A DNA stretch of 64,000 nt, from contig NC_052615.1 in assembly GCF_016545825.1 (NCBI RefSeq), positions 32,361,088-32,425,087 on the forward strand, given 5' to 3'. The notes below the pieces were generated by a model. The model was not told where the DNA came from, ran no database searches, and saw nothing but the letters and a program-made list of their open reading frames with translations. Positions 46,588-58,215 of the stretch are shown in pieces. A program made the position numbers and the translations under genes. Position 1 is the first letter of the stretch, and each line of letters starts with the position of its first letter. Origin of the DNA: Eucalyptus grandis. Taxonomy: Eukaryota > Streptophyta > Magnoliopsida > Myrtales > Myrtaceae.

Positions 46588-46605
46588 TTGGTATCAGAGC
46601 TCGTG
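46588..46605 (+). other. Primer-binding site of element S2
   Basis: TTGGTATCAGAGCTCGTG, one base after the 5' LTR. TGGTATCAGAGC is complementary to the 3' end of plant initiator-Met tRNA and is the usual copia primer site. Confidence 0.9.
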
Positions 46606-46675
46606 TTCTTACTTTATTTGAAGTGTTTTACTTCGAGTAAAAGATCCATGGCTAGTATGCTAGCACCAGTGGCTG

Positions 46676-48082
46676 TTGGAAGGGCAAAGAAATACCAGAC
46701 CACCCTACTTTGATGGAAAGGATTACAACATCTGGAAAAACAAGATGAAAGCTTTTCTACGATCAAAGGATCCTCTGGAATGGGATGTGGTGGAAAGAGG
46801 AATTACTCCTACTTTGCTGCATCAGCATCCGAAAGAGGGAAAGAAACTGTTGAAACCAGCGGAATGTCTCAAGAAGAGATAAACAAGAGACAAGCACTCG
46901 ATGCAAAAGCAATTTACTCTTTATATTGTGCTTTATCACCAACTGAATATAACAGAATATCTTCTTGTGAAACAGCAAAAGAAGTCTGGGATAGATTACA
47001 TATCACTTATGAAGGGATAGACCGAGTGAAGGAGACCAGAATTAACATTCTTCTTGGTCAATATGAAGCCTTCAAAATGAAACAAGGAGAATCTATAACT
47101 AACATGTTTAGCCGTTTTACAGATATTGTCAATGGACTTGAGAATCAAGGACAGAAAATTTCTGATCCCATGAAGGTGAACAAGCTACTGCGTGGACTCT
47201 CCAAGGATTGGAATCATATAAAGACTTCAATTAGAGAGACGCAAAGAATTATGCCATTATCTGTAGACGAGCTGATTGGAACTCTTCATCTTATGAAGTG
47301 GAACGAATTAATGAAGACAAAGATCCAAGAGGTAAGAAATCCATTGCATTAAAATCTAACGATGATTCGATGATACGGACTAGAAGATCTGGACGATGAG
47401 GAGCTTGCACTTATGATTAGAAGGTTCGAAAGCTGAATAGAAAAGGAAGAAGGTTCAACTCGAGGAAACAAAGTCTTCGAAACAGCAAACCAAGTTTGTT
47501 GATAATGAGGAACCAAACAAAGATGTAGTTTGCTTCGAATGTAAGAAAAAGGGACACATCGGACCAAATTGTCCTCTCCTGAAGAAGAAAAGAGGAAAAG
47601 CTGAAAAGTCTCGAAAAGCTCTCAAAGCTGAAACTTGGAGCGATACGAGTGTGAAGAAAGTGATGAGGAATATGCCAACCCGTGTCTAATGGCACAATCG
47701 GACTCGGATTCGGATCGACTCTGACAGTGAATTTGAGGTAAGTGATTATAAAATCCCTGTCAAAGTCTCTAAATACATTGATGAATTATGTCTTAGTCTT
47801 AAGACTTCTCTAAAAAGGATTTCCGAACTTAAAAAGGAAAACTCAGTGTTAAAACAAAAGGAAAATATTTTAAAAGAAAAAGTGAAAAGTTTAGACTTGA
47901 ATGTTTCTACTCTTAAGGAGAATGAAGATAAACTTTCAAAAGAAAATGTTTTCTTAAAAACTGACTTATCAAATATTTCAAAGAAATTTTCAATAGGGTC
48001 TGAAAAACTTGAAAAAGTTCTTTCAGGTCAAAGACCTTACTTTAATAAGTCCGGTTTGGGTATGACAATTCAATTCCTTTGA
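46676..48082 (+). pseudogene. gag of element S2
   Basis: Pieces in two frames: MEGQRNTRPPYFDGKDYNIW with KAFLRSKDPLEWDVVERG (46676-46800), then YNRISSCETAKEVWDRLHIT to QKISDPMKVNKLLRGLSKDW (46900-47340). A CCHC zinc knuckle, CFECKKKGHIGPNCP, lies at about 47531-47575, and a Lys/Glu-rich coiled-coil segment at 47846-48010. This is longer than the gag of the other copia elements here, as expected for Sireviruses. Confidence 0.8.
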
Positions 48083-48339
48083 TTGATTTTCCAAAAGTAA
48101 AAGAAAGAATTAAGAAAAGACCGTCAAAAGAGGCTTACAAAAATCATTTCAAGAAAGTCTTTGTAAAGTCTCGTAGGTCGAAGTGCTTTAAGGTGTTCAA
48201 AGTGTAACAAGTCGATCATTTTGAAAAAGAGTGTCCTATGGTTTGGAAGCCTGTTAAGAAAGTATGGCCTAGTAATGCTTATTCTACTAACGCCAAAGGA
48301 CCCAAGAAAATTTGGGTACCAAAGAAAGCTTGAGACTCT

Positions 48340-50823
48340 CTTTGAATGCAGGTCTCTGTCAAAAAGAAAGTTAAGTGGTATCTTGACAGCGGATGTTCAA
48401 GACACGTGACAGAGACTCAAATTGCTTCATAAAGCTTGTTCAAGTGAATGGTGGAAAAGTTTCATTTTGAGGAAACAAAGAAAGGAAGCATTGTGGGATT
48501 TGGAACCGTGAAAATTGGAAATCTCACAATAAGCAATGTCTCTCTAGTGGAAGGACTCAACTACAATCTTCTAAGTATTAGCCAATTGTGTGATACCGGT
48601 TTCAAGATCTCCTTTCAAGAAGGCACATGTTCGGAATTAGCAAAGACTCAACTCGTCTTTCATGGGTCGAAGGCATGGAAATATCTACCTCCTTGATGTA
48701 AAACCAAATGAAGCACAATGCCTAATCTCAATTCAAGATGAAGCAGTCTTATGGCACGAAAGCTTGGCCATGTCAACATGAAACAATTAGCCAAAATCTC
48801 ATCAAAGAAGCTTGTTCGAGGTCTACCTAAATTGCCATACCAAAAGTCTGATTCATGCACTCCATGCATTCTGGGAAAGCAGAACCCAGAGCATTGGAGA
48901 TCAGATGAAGGCATCTTCCTTGGATATTCTACATCAAGCAAAGCCTACAGAGTCTATAACAAGAAAAGCCAGTCAGTGAAGGAATCAACGAATGTTAAAT
49001 TCCAAGACTCAATGCAAGATGAATCCAGCCGATTCAAGATGAAGAATCTGAACCTACTCCGCACCTCCATCGCTTACAACTCAAGAAGCATCTCAGTTTC
49101 TGGAAGTCCAACATCAAGAATCTCATGAAGATTCAAATAAAGAAAGAGATCATCAACCGGGCGAGATCAACCAAGAATCGGAAGCATAAATCCAAATCAT
49201 CCTAAAGATCTCATTATTGGTGAAATCAATGAAGGAATCCGCACCGATCAAAAAGGCGTGAAGAATCTAGTGCTTTGTGGCTCTTATTTCTGAAATCGAA
49301 CCAAAAGCATAGAAGAAGCTTTATCGATGAAAGTTGGATCGAGGCTATGCAAGAAGAACTCGATACAATTCAACATCAATGATGTCTAGGAATTGACATC
49401 TAAACCAAAAGGTAAAATCAATTGGAACCAAATGGGTATTCGGGAACAAGATGAATGAAGAAGGAAAAGTCGTACGAAACAAAGCAAGACTCGTGGCCAA
49501 AGGATATACGCAAGAAGAAGGAATAGACTATGATGAGACTTACGCTCCAAAAGTAGCAAGGTTAGAAGCTATTCGTCTATTACTTGCGTTTGCTTGTTAT
49601 AAAAATTTCAGGTTATTCCAAATGGACGTCAAAAGTGCATTCCTAAATGGATTCATCCATGAGGAAGTTTATGTGGAACAACCACCGGGTTTGAAGACCC
49701 AAAGAAGCCGGACTCGGTTTTCATACCGAAAAAGGCCTTGTATGGTTTAAAGCAAGCACCTCGAGCTTGGTACGACGTACTAAGTAAGTTCTTATTACGA
49801 ATGGTTTTGTCAAAGGTAAAGTAGATACTACATTGTTTATCAAAAAGGAAAGCAAAAGCTTTTTACTTGTTCAAATATATGTGGACGATATTATTTTTGG
49901 ATCATCTAATGAAAGTCTATGCAAGAAATTTTCTAAGTCTATGCGGGATGAGTTTGAAATGAGTATGATGGGAGAGTTAACATTCTTTCTTGGACTCCAA
50001 GTAAAACAAATGAAGGAAGGAACTTTTATTCATCGGGAAAATATGCGAATGATCTTGTCAAAAGGTTTGGATTGGAAAAGTGCAAAAGACCGACATACCA
50101 ATGTCATGTTCTCGGAAGATAGACAAGGATGAAGAAGGGAAGAAAGTAGATCAAAAGCTTTACGAGCATGATCGGCTCACTTCTTTATCTTACCGCTTCT
50201 AGACCCGATATTTTGTTGAGTGTTTGCATTTGTGCTAGGTTTCAATCGGATCCCGAGAATCCCATCTCAAGTCTTTAAACGTGTTATCAAATACGTTGCC
50301 TCATCTTCAAGCATCGGTCTCGGTATCCCAAGAAGGGAGACTTTAATCTTCTAGGATACTCGAGATGCGATCTGGCCGGTTGCGAGTCGATAGAAAAAGC
50401 ACCTCGGAACTTGTCAACTACTTGGAAACAGAACGGTGTCTTGGTTTTCGAGGAAGCAAAGCACCGTAGCTCTTTCTACAACGAAGCAGAGTATGTAGCT
50501 CTTGGAAGCTGCTTTTCACAAATTCTATGGATAAAACAACAGCTACAAGACTTTGGGATTGAAGACTCATGTACGAAATCGATGTGACAACACCAAAGTG
50601 CGATCAATCTCACCAAAAATCCAATCCTTCATTCAAGAGCAAAGCATATTGAGATTCGACATCACTTCATTAGAGATCATATTCAAAATGGAGAAATCTC
50701 GATTAAATTTGTTGATTCAAAGAGTCAACTAGCGGATATATTCACAAAGCCTTTGGAGAAAAATCAATTCGACTTTATCCGTTCAAGACTCAACATTTTG
50801 AAGCTTGAAGAAGTTAAAGTCTA
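48340..50823 (+). pseudogene. pol of element S2, integrase core deleted
   Basis: Protease WYLDSGCSRHVTE with the DSG active site (about 48373-48411). Pre-integrase contains LGHVNMKQLAKISSKKL and CTPCILGK (48760-48885). The frame then jumps at about 48885-48900 to SDEGIFLGYSTSSKAYRVYN, so roughly 630 bp that hold the integrase catalytic core in S1 are missing. RT follows, with [38 protein letters not shown] and [14 protein letters not shown] (49451-50100). RNase H is frameshifted up to the 'ADIFTKPLEKNQF' tail near 50735-50775. Confidence 0.85.
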
Positions 50824-51241
50824 GAGACTCACCAACTCTAAGACTCTAATCTTTCGGACTTTAAATCCTCGGACTCGGACATTCGTGGCTATAGACGTAA
50901 GTTGTATTTCATCTAAGAGGTACGAATTTTCATTTAGTTATTTTAACTCGAAAAGGTACGATCTTTCGTTCGGTTATTCTATAATCCGCATGAAATTTGA
51001 ATTTTTTTGGAATAATTTTGGCGTTATTGATTTTGAAAAGAAGTAATCGTTCATTTTCCTTGCACCGATTGAACTTCCCTTTTCAAACCGAGTTATATAT
51101 ATACAGTTTTCTCTTCCCAATCTTCAAAACCCTAAAAGGCACTCTCCTCTCGATACTGTTTCTACTACTTGTTCGTCATCGAGAAAGTGGTCATTTTTCT
51201 TGGGAAAGCAAGTGAAGGAATCTTCCAATCGATAAAGAAAG

Positions 51242-53322
51242 ATGTCTTCCTCGAGGAAATCATCAAGAATCGCAAAGGGGACCACAAAGAATGGAGAAGG
51301 GACCGACTCACTTCGATCTCACCGAGGAAGAAGACTTAGCAAGTCGGGCGACAAAGTCCGATTCGCTCTCATCCACGTCATTCAACACCTCCGCCCCACA
51401 AGGTGAAAGTCATTTTCTCGGAAGAAGAGATAATCGAGGATGCCGACCCGAAGAGTCCAAAACCCTCCTTTATGTATAAACTTTATCGTGCGTTGAAAAG
51501 CACCGGTACTCCATTGCAATATATAGATGACTTCCTTAAGGACAAAAATTATGGAAATGAGTATCATTTTCTGAAGAAAATGGAGGAATTGGGAATTGCC
51601 CCGAAAGGAAAAGCGAGAAGCACTTGCAAACATTCCAAGTGATCCTCGTATGCCAGACAAAATTTAATTGAAGGGAACGATGATGACAGAATGTTCCTTG
51701 AATTTCAACCGAAAATGGGAGTGGCAAAAAGGTGAAAGGAAATCGGATGGATTTGTTCAAATCCAAGGATCAAGAAAAAGTGTATTTCAGTTGTTGAAAA
51801 GAGGGGTGATAAACCCTAGAAGTGTCGATTTTGACTTCCTGGACGCCATCAACATAAATTTAAGAGAAAAGTTGAATTTATTTCAACTTGAGAATTTTTG
51901 CTCTGACTCTACGGACGGGTATGCTCATCTGACCGCTTATTTCTATTCAAATCTTAGCTTTCTGGATGCGAATAGAATATCATTTAGTGTACGAGACCAA
52001 GTCTACTTGGTAGATGTGAATATGTTGGCTGATATAGTTGGAGTTGAACGAGGACGCTATCTACCAATCAAAGTCTCACCTGCTCGCACTACTCGGAACC
52101 GGTCAAAGATAGGGACGCAGAGAAGAAAGTTACCTATTCCGGGATGAATGCCATCAACATCGTGCTTCATAAGATTGTGATCAACCGTCTTAGACCAAAG
52201 TCTACGTCAAAGACTTCGTGTCTCTTTCTGAAGCAAAGTTGATGTATGCGATCAACACAGACGGAAGTTCTCTCTTCCGCACACTATTCTCTTCCATATG
52301 TACGTAACAATGTCGAAAGACAAAGGACAATTGCCTTATCCTCGGTCAGTGACCAAGATCTTCGACACATGAATATTGAACCGCCTCAAACTTTTTGTGT
52401 TCAACCGTGTGATAAGATGGTGGTAGGCTTGAAGATGTTAATGAAGATGCGTCTGCAAGAACTTTCCAAGGAAATGGAGAAATTCAGAGTGAAATCTCCT
52501 GTTCAGTCCGCTTCAAAGAGAAAAGGAAAGGAGGCCATTGGAGCCCCATCGAAAAAGAAGAAAAGATCTCTCATCCTAGAGGATGAAGATGAAGAGGATG
52601 AAGATCCTACTATCCAAGCACCGACAAGAACCGACGTTACGTGTCTCGGCGAGAATTTCAGAAGAACCAGAGAGAAGAAGAAGAGCAGAGAGAGAAGGAG
52701 AAAGAAGCCGAAGAAGAGAAAGAAAAGTCTGCTGCTGAATCTGGAGAGAAGGGAAATCGAGAGCATGATCATCATTCTTCCCCTTTGGATGTCCTAGAGA
52801 CAGGGGGAGTTGGCGAGCATGAAAGGTCTACACCTCATACTGCTCATAATGAAGGTCCAAGAAAATCTCCAGCAGACCCAGAAGAATTTCAGGCTTCTCA
52901 ATTGCACGAAGAAGGTGATACGTCGACACCAAATCTGCAAGACTATACATAAGCACCATCGTCTCCATCTGAAAAAGCTCATGCCAATACACAGACGGAC
53001 AATTCTGCAGATTTTCATCGCATCATGGATATTCTTCTGGAAATGCGTGGCCAAATATATGCTCTGGAATGTGAAATTCAAGCCATGAAGAATGCTGGAC
53101 AAGCATCTTCAGTCAGCCTGGAGGACAAGATGAAAGACCTCGCTCTGCAAATTCAAGCCAATGCCAAAGGAGAAGAGGTAGCTCATCTAAGGCAGGACTT
53201 CAAGAGGCTAGAAGGCGTAGTCCAGTCAATGGGAGAATTCCAGATCGTGCGCATTCCCAAGCGGAGACATGACTCCTTTCTCACCCTCTTTTTAATGATG
53301 ACAAAAAGGGGAGAACCAATTT
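51242..53322 (+). pseudogene. Extra ORF downstream of pol in element S2
   Basis: Same architecture as the S1 ORF: MSSSRKSSRIA start; a long central region with INPRSVDFDFLDAININLRE and DQVYLVDVNMLADIVGVERG (51668-52147), then KIVINRLRPKS (about 52170-52200); an acidic then Lys/Glu-rich stretch (52560-52740); and a C-terminal coiled coil with RIMDILLEMRGQIYALECEI and LEDKMKDLALQIQANAKGEE (53013-53180). It ends near 53322. It resembles the ORF annotated in many plants as putative plant transposon protein. Several frame changes prevent a single product. Confidence 0.7.
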
Positions 53323-53616
53323 GAACAAACAAACATTATTTTAAAACTTTGACTTTTGTGGTTATGTTTATGACTTGAGAACTTGAACTTGGGTGTGAGA
53401 CTCGAATTGGCTGTGGATTTTGATGCTTGACTGTTGCATTTATATCAAGTATTGTTATATGGTATTACTCATGAAAGACTAACCTATTTGCTGTGGATGC
53501 GAGTCTGGTTGCTTATTAATCTTTATGAGTTACCCATATTGCTTGAGAAATGTTTTTGCAGGTCAAAGTTGTTCAAATCTACAAGAAAGTTTTGTCACCA
53601 TCAAAAAGGGGGAGAT

Positions 53617-54511
53617 TGTTGGAGAAATCTTTCCGAATATTTTGAAGCCGACAAAACGTTTCTATCGTCTAGTCTAGATATCGATAGTTAAAGTCTCAAG
53701 ACTTTGTAATCTCAAGACTCAAGACTCAAGACTCAAGACTCAAGATTATTCTCACTGACAGTCTTTCTAATCCAGTGACGAAGGATATCCAAAACTGAAG
53801 TATATGGTTGAGGATTTGATCCTATCCTCTGAAAAGATCCCTTGGTTGGATAATCATTTCGGATTCTTTGATTCTTATCTAAGATCAATTGAAGATCCAA
53901 TGTTCGACGAAACATTCTTGGAATGTTCTATTCTTGGAAACCAAAATCCTGATTGTATGGGCGAACAGATTGATGGGCTATCATCGATTCCTTAAATAGC
54001 TCGAATGATCTTCTTAATTGATTCCGTCCAACGGGTAGATTGGAGGAATTCCTTTGGTAAGTGCCAACGGCTATGATGGCATAAAGGAGTATAAAAGGAA
54101 GACGTTCTAGTTGTTTTAAGTGTGTGATCGATAGAAAAATTCCAGAGTCTCGAAGAACCTTGATTGTTAGTCGATACGGTTCGAGCGAAATTGTATACAC
54201 AGAGAGTGTTTATACTTGGTGATACCTTGAGCGAGTGTAGTAGATCATCTACATCGAGAAATCAAGGAAGATCAACACCGTAACATCTCTTTGTTCATAG
54301 TGGAATCCAGCCAATCGGCATCGGTGCGAAGAGTGGACGTAGGCTTGAATCAAGCCGAACCACTATAAACCTCGTGTTTAATTCTCTCTTTCCCTTACTC
54401 GCCTTACGATTGATCTTTTTAATCCTTCATCTGTCTAAGTATTGTGCAATCTTCAAGAAAATTTTTATAAACCTATTCACCCCCCTCTAGGTACTCGTAC
54501 TAGCATTATCA
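53617..54511 (+). repeat. 3' LTR of element S2
   Basis: 895 bp, nearly identical to the 5' LTR. Differences include CCAGAAT to CCGAAT, ATCAGTC to ATCGTC and GCAGAAG to GCGAAG. Carries the same CTCAAGA repeat at about 53711-53745. Confidence 0.93.
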
Positions 54512-54889
54512 ACGAGAATCGCCAGAGCCATCATGTTGGACAGGAGCTCCTTGTTCTCCATCGACCCGAGAGAAGGCATCGAATTGCCCATCACGGTGCG
54601 GATCGGACCGAGCCGGTAAGCTTGGCGAGCTGCTCCTCCCAAAGGCGCGCATCGGCGTGTTGAGGTCGACGGAGAGCTTGACCGCGATGGCGATGACGCT
54701 CGGCAACATGGTGTTGAGGGCGAAGTAGCGGCTTGGGAACCGAGCTGCCGGTAGCGGAAGCCCGGCGGCGTCCGCAGCCATCGCAATGGCGCAGGCCGGG
54801 AAGCCGCCGCTATGTAGACGCCGATCCAGGGCATGGGCTTGCTGAACTCGGCCCGGTCGAGGCTTCCATCGACGCCGCAACCGGGCATG
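54512..54889 (-). pseudogene. Multi-pass membrane protein gene, copy B, 5' part
   Basis: N-terminal region of the split copy B gene, beginning MPGCGVDGSLDRAEFSKPMP (54889) and continuing with the first two to three membrane helices, but in two alternating frames. It matches copy A 11777-11395. Base losses such as CCAGAG to CCGAG and CCAGGG to CCGGG account for some frame changes. Together with 43771-45688 it made one gene before the 8.8-kb insertion. Confidence 0.72.
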
Positions 54890-56515
54890 ATGGCCCTCTC
54901 TGTTTCTCGGTACCGATTCCCCGTTTTCTTCGGCTCTGCGACCGCGGGGTTCCGTGTTTTGTGGGGAAGGCTTTAGATTGGAAAGCGCGTGGCAACGGTC
55001 AAGTGAGTTCCATTTTTTCCAGGCCCATTAACTACGTCTACTTGCTGTGGGACCTTTGCAACTCCAATTTTCTGGCCATTGAAATTGTGAAAAAGACGCA
55101 AATAATCCCTGAATATTTGTCAAATATATGACGTGGTCCTTGAACTTTTAAACTATTTAATATGATCCTTGAATTTTAGTCTAATACATAATGTGTCCTC
55201 CGAATTTTTAATGTGTTCAATGTAGTCCCAGAACTTTTAGTTATGTTCAATTTAATTCTTGGATTATATGAAAATGTTCAATATTTTCCTTAGATTTTTA
55301 ATACGTGTTCAAGTTAGTCTATAGACCAAATGAAAATGATCAATATTGTCCTTGATTTTGAATCAATGAAAAGACTATATTGATCATTTTCATATAGTTC
55401 ATAAATTAAATTAAATATATACTAAAGGTTTTGAGATTTCATTGAATAATTTAAAAGTTTGGAATTTATGTTGAATATTAGGTTAACATTCGAATTTTGT
55501 TCATTGGCTCTGTAGCTAAACGGGAGCCAATCTTTTAGGAGAAGTTTCAGATATTGCGGAGAGGAGGGGGCCTGTGATATCACGTCTGACATCCACAATT
55601 TCTTGTGGGGATTTTCTTCTTTTGTCCGAATAAATTAGAGGGTGGGTGGAGGATGGAGACCAGAGGTTAAGATTATAAATGAGGAAAGAAAAAGAAAACA
55701 ATTTTAGTCGCGCGAAGGTTTAGGACTTGTTTCTCTTGCGACACTGAACCAACGAAAACCAGCACCGCGGTTCACCTCTGTCGTCTGAGGCGGACAGTCG
55801 ATTTGCTAAAGTCCAAATATGACGGAGATACCAAGCTAGCGATGGATATATTTTGTCGTTATTTGGACCGTAGTCGAGTACGAAGTTGACCTGATATGAA
55901 GAATGAGAAATTCAATCTACATAAGTTGACACATATGCATTGATGGTAGAATCATCTTAAATATTTTTGTAAGATGGAATGGTTGGGTGCAATTGCGTAC
56001 CTTGTGATTTTTTATGAGGTAATAAATTAATTCGAGATAACTGTCTCTTAGGATATAAATTCGAAATTATTGATTGTCTAAATAAATCTTTCTACCTTCA
56101 CGAGCTTATTGATCAGGCCTAGACACCAAATCTAATCAAATCCAGCCATTGTGGCCATTAGAAGACACTAAAATATGTATGTGGATTCCCACGTGGACAC
56201 AATAGGAAAATTGTTGAAATCCGGTGGGGATAAATCTTAGCTCACGTAGACTTCCACGTGAATGTCCTTATTGGAAAAAAAATCTTATCCATGTCGCACC
56301 GTGGCATTGTTCGATAGCCATACCGAATGGATTTTGCAAGGTTTAGCGTTAGAATGACTTGATTATAAAATTTAAGAAAATTGAAAGATTTAATGGACAA
56401 ATTAAAGGGAAAGAGGCTTAATTAGAAAAACCGCAAAAGTGTAGAGACGAAAAGTCAAAAAAGAATTGACAATATAAAATACTTTTAAAGAAAAGGAAAA
56501 AAAGTGCCAATATGG
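54890..56515. other. Upstream region of copy B gene, no further gene
   Basis: Collinear with copy A upstream sequence but lacking about 950 bp found there at 11940-12890. Holds the AT-rich inverted array at about 55085-55490. No conserved open frame recognised. Confidence 0.55.
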
Positions 56516-56879
56516 GCTGCGCATGGCAACATTTCTTGGCTGGGGAACAAATTTTTTTCAGAAATAGTTTTTTCTATTTTTATTATGGGGAACAATTTCC
56601 GAGTAAAAGAACCCGTTTGGGTAGCGCATGAGAACGCTTCTATTTCTCATGGTTTCTGTTCTTTTGTTCCCCCGGAACAAAAAAAGAAAAACCTGTTTAG
56701 TAACGCCACATTGTTTTTTTGTTCCCGGAAATAAAAAGTTAGCCCGGGAATGGTTTGGGAACAGAAACGAGAAGCAAAAAAGTTGCTTCTTGTTCCCGGG
56801 AACAAAAATAAGAAGTAATTTCTCTCCTCACGCCCTTCTCTTTTACGAACTCTTTTTTCTCCCTTCTCAACTCACGGCC

Positions 56880-57860
56880 CTTCTCTTATGAACCCTAACT
56901 TCTCTTTCTCCCTTCGTCCGCTTGCCTCTCTTCGATCTCATCACCTCTGGTCGCCTCTCTCCAATCCCGTCGCCGCCGGTCTTGTGACCTCCGGTCCCGT
57001 AGCCTTCTGGCCGACTCTCTCCGGTCTCGTGCTCATAGCGGGTCGCCTCTCCAATCCGGTCGTTGCCTCTCTTCGCCCGTCATCTCCGGTTGCGCTCTTT
57101 CGCCTCCCGCTTGTCGCCTTTGTCCGAGCCGATTGCCTCCAGTCCTGTTGCCTCCGCCTCTCTTGGCCTCCGGTTGGGTCGCCTCTCTCCGATTTCGCCG
57201 CTTGCAGTCTCTTCACTCCGGTTGGGTCGCTTTGGTCGCATCACCTCATGGTCATCTTGCCCTAAATCAGGTTTGTTGCTTTGATTTTTCTCAATTTACC
57301 CGTTCTAGTGGTGATTGGGGCCTTTTCTCGAAGTTGAAGGTCGCTTCGCTTTGGTCGGGTCGCCTCTCTCGATCTTGCTACTCCGTAGTCTCTTCACTCC
57401 GGTTGGGTCGCTTTGGTCGCATCGCCTCGTGGTCATCTTGCCCTAAATAAGGTTTTTTGCTTTGATTTTTTTTTTCTCAATTTACCTGTTCTAGTGGTGA
57501 TTGGGGCCTTTTCTGAAGTTGAAGGTCGCTTCGCTTTGGTCGCGTCGCCTCCGATTGGGTCGCCTCTCTTTGATCCCGCCGCCGGTCTCTTCGCTTCGGT
57601 TGGGTCGCTTTGGTTGCGTCACCTCGTGGTCATCTTGCCCTAAATCAGGTTTGTTGCTTTGATTTTTTCTCAATTGACTTATTCTAGTGGTGATTGGGGC
57701 CTTTTCTGAAGTTGAATTCGCCACCCACAGTGCCATCGCCTCCAATCGCCTCTTTCCGATCCTGTCACCTCTAGTCCCGTCACCGCTGGTCACCTTTCTC
57801 CGGTCACATCGCCTCTGGTCGTGTCGCCTCATCGTCGTCTTGCCTTAAATCAGGTTTGTT
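56880..57860 (+). repeat. C/T-rich tandem repeat array, period about 180-196 bp
   Basis: The block GGTTGGGTCGCTTTGGTYG recurs at about 57222, 57402 and 57598, each followed by CATCTTGCCCTAAAT and a TTGATTTTT...GTGATTGGGGCC segment. Long open frames on both strands across it follow from the repeat and lack any domain. Confidence 0.8.
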
Positions 57861-57947
57861 GGTTTTGCGTGGCTGTTTTGGTGCGGGATTCTGGGATTCT
57901 GGGGGGATTTGGGTAAGATGCGGTTCTTTGGATGTGGTGAATCCGTG

Positions 57948-58215
57948 AATGCGTGTTCTTGTTGTGGGGCGTGATTGGTCTTCCCTGCATGGCTCATTAT
58001 TGATGGTGAATGTGTGTTCTTGTTGTGGGGCGTGATTGGTCTCCCCTGCTCTGGCTCATTATTGCTGGTTAATGCGTGTTTTTGTTGTGGAGTGTGATTG
58101 GTCTCCCCTGTGTGGCTCGTTGTTGCTGGTTAATGCGTATTCTTGTTGTGGGGTGTGATTAGTCTCCCCTGTGTGGCTCGTTGTTGCTGCTTAATGCGTG
58201 TTCTTGTTGTAGGGC
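57948..58215 (+). repeat. About 61-bp tandem repeat, 4.3 copies
   Basis: Each unit starts AATGYGTRTTCTTGTTGTGG, includes GTGTGATTGGTCTCCCCTG and ends GCTCRTTRTTGCTGGTT. A single diverged partial unit also occurs near 59128-59160. Confidence 0.85.

Larger units (their letters stand above)
45689..54511 (+). mobile_element. Sirevirus-like Ty1/copia retrotransposon (element S2), inserted in the copy B membrane-protein gene
   Basis: 8823 bp with perfect duplication ACGAG (45684-45688 and 54512-54516); copy A has one ACGAG at the same codon. The 5' LTR is 45689-46586 and the 3' LTR is 53617-54511. The primer site TTGGTATCAGAGCTCGTG starts at 46588. Polypurine tracts ATGACAAAAAGGGGAGA (about 53298) and CATCAAAAAGGGGGAGATTG (ending 53616) precede the 3' LTR. 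Same family as S1, opposite orientation. The near-identical LTRs point to a fairly recent insertion. The integrase core is deleted, so it could move only with help. Confidence 0.92.
42962..56515 (+). repeat. Segmental duplication, copy B (direct orientation)
   Basis: Counterpart of 3138-14500. It holds the same order: a 400-bp leader segment, the membrane-protein gene on the minus strand, its promoter, the AT-rich array and the right edge at 'gtgccaatatgg'. It contains insertions absent from copy A: a solo LTR (43387-43676) and a Sirevirus-like element (45689-54511). The copies are about 40 kb apart, with the zinc-finger gene between them. Confidence 0.85.

Noticed and set aside
56888..57832. 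Long open frames of up to 125 codons on both strands
   Set aside because: Produced by the C/T-rich tandem array. No domain, and mirrored on the opposite strand.
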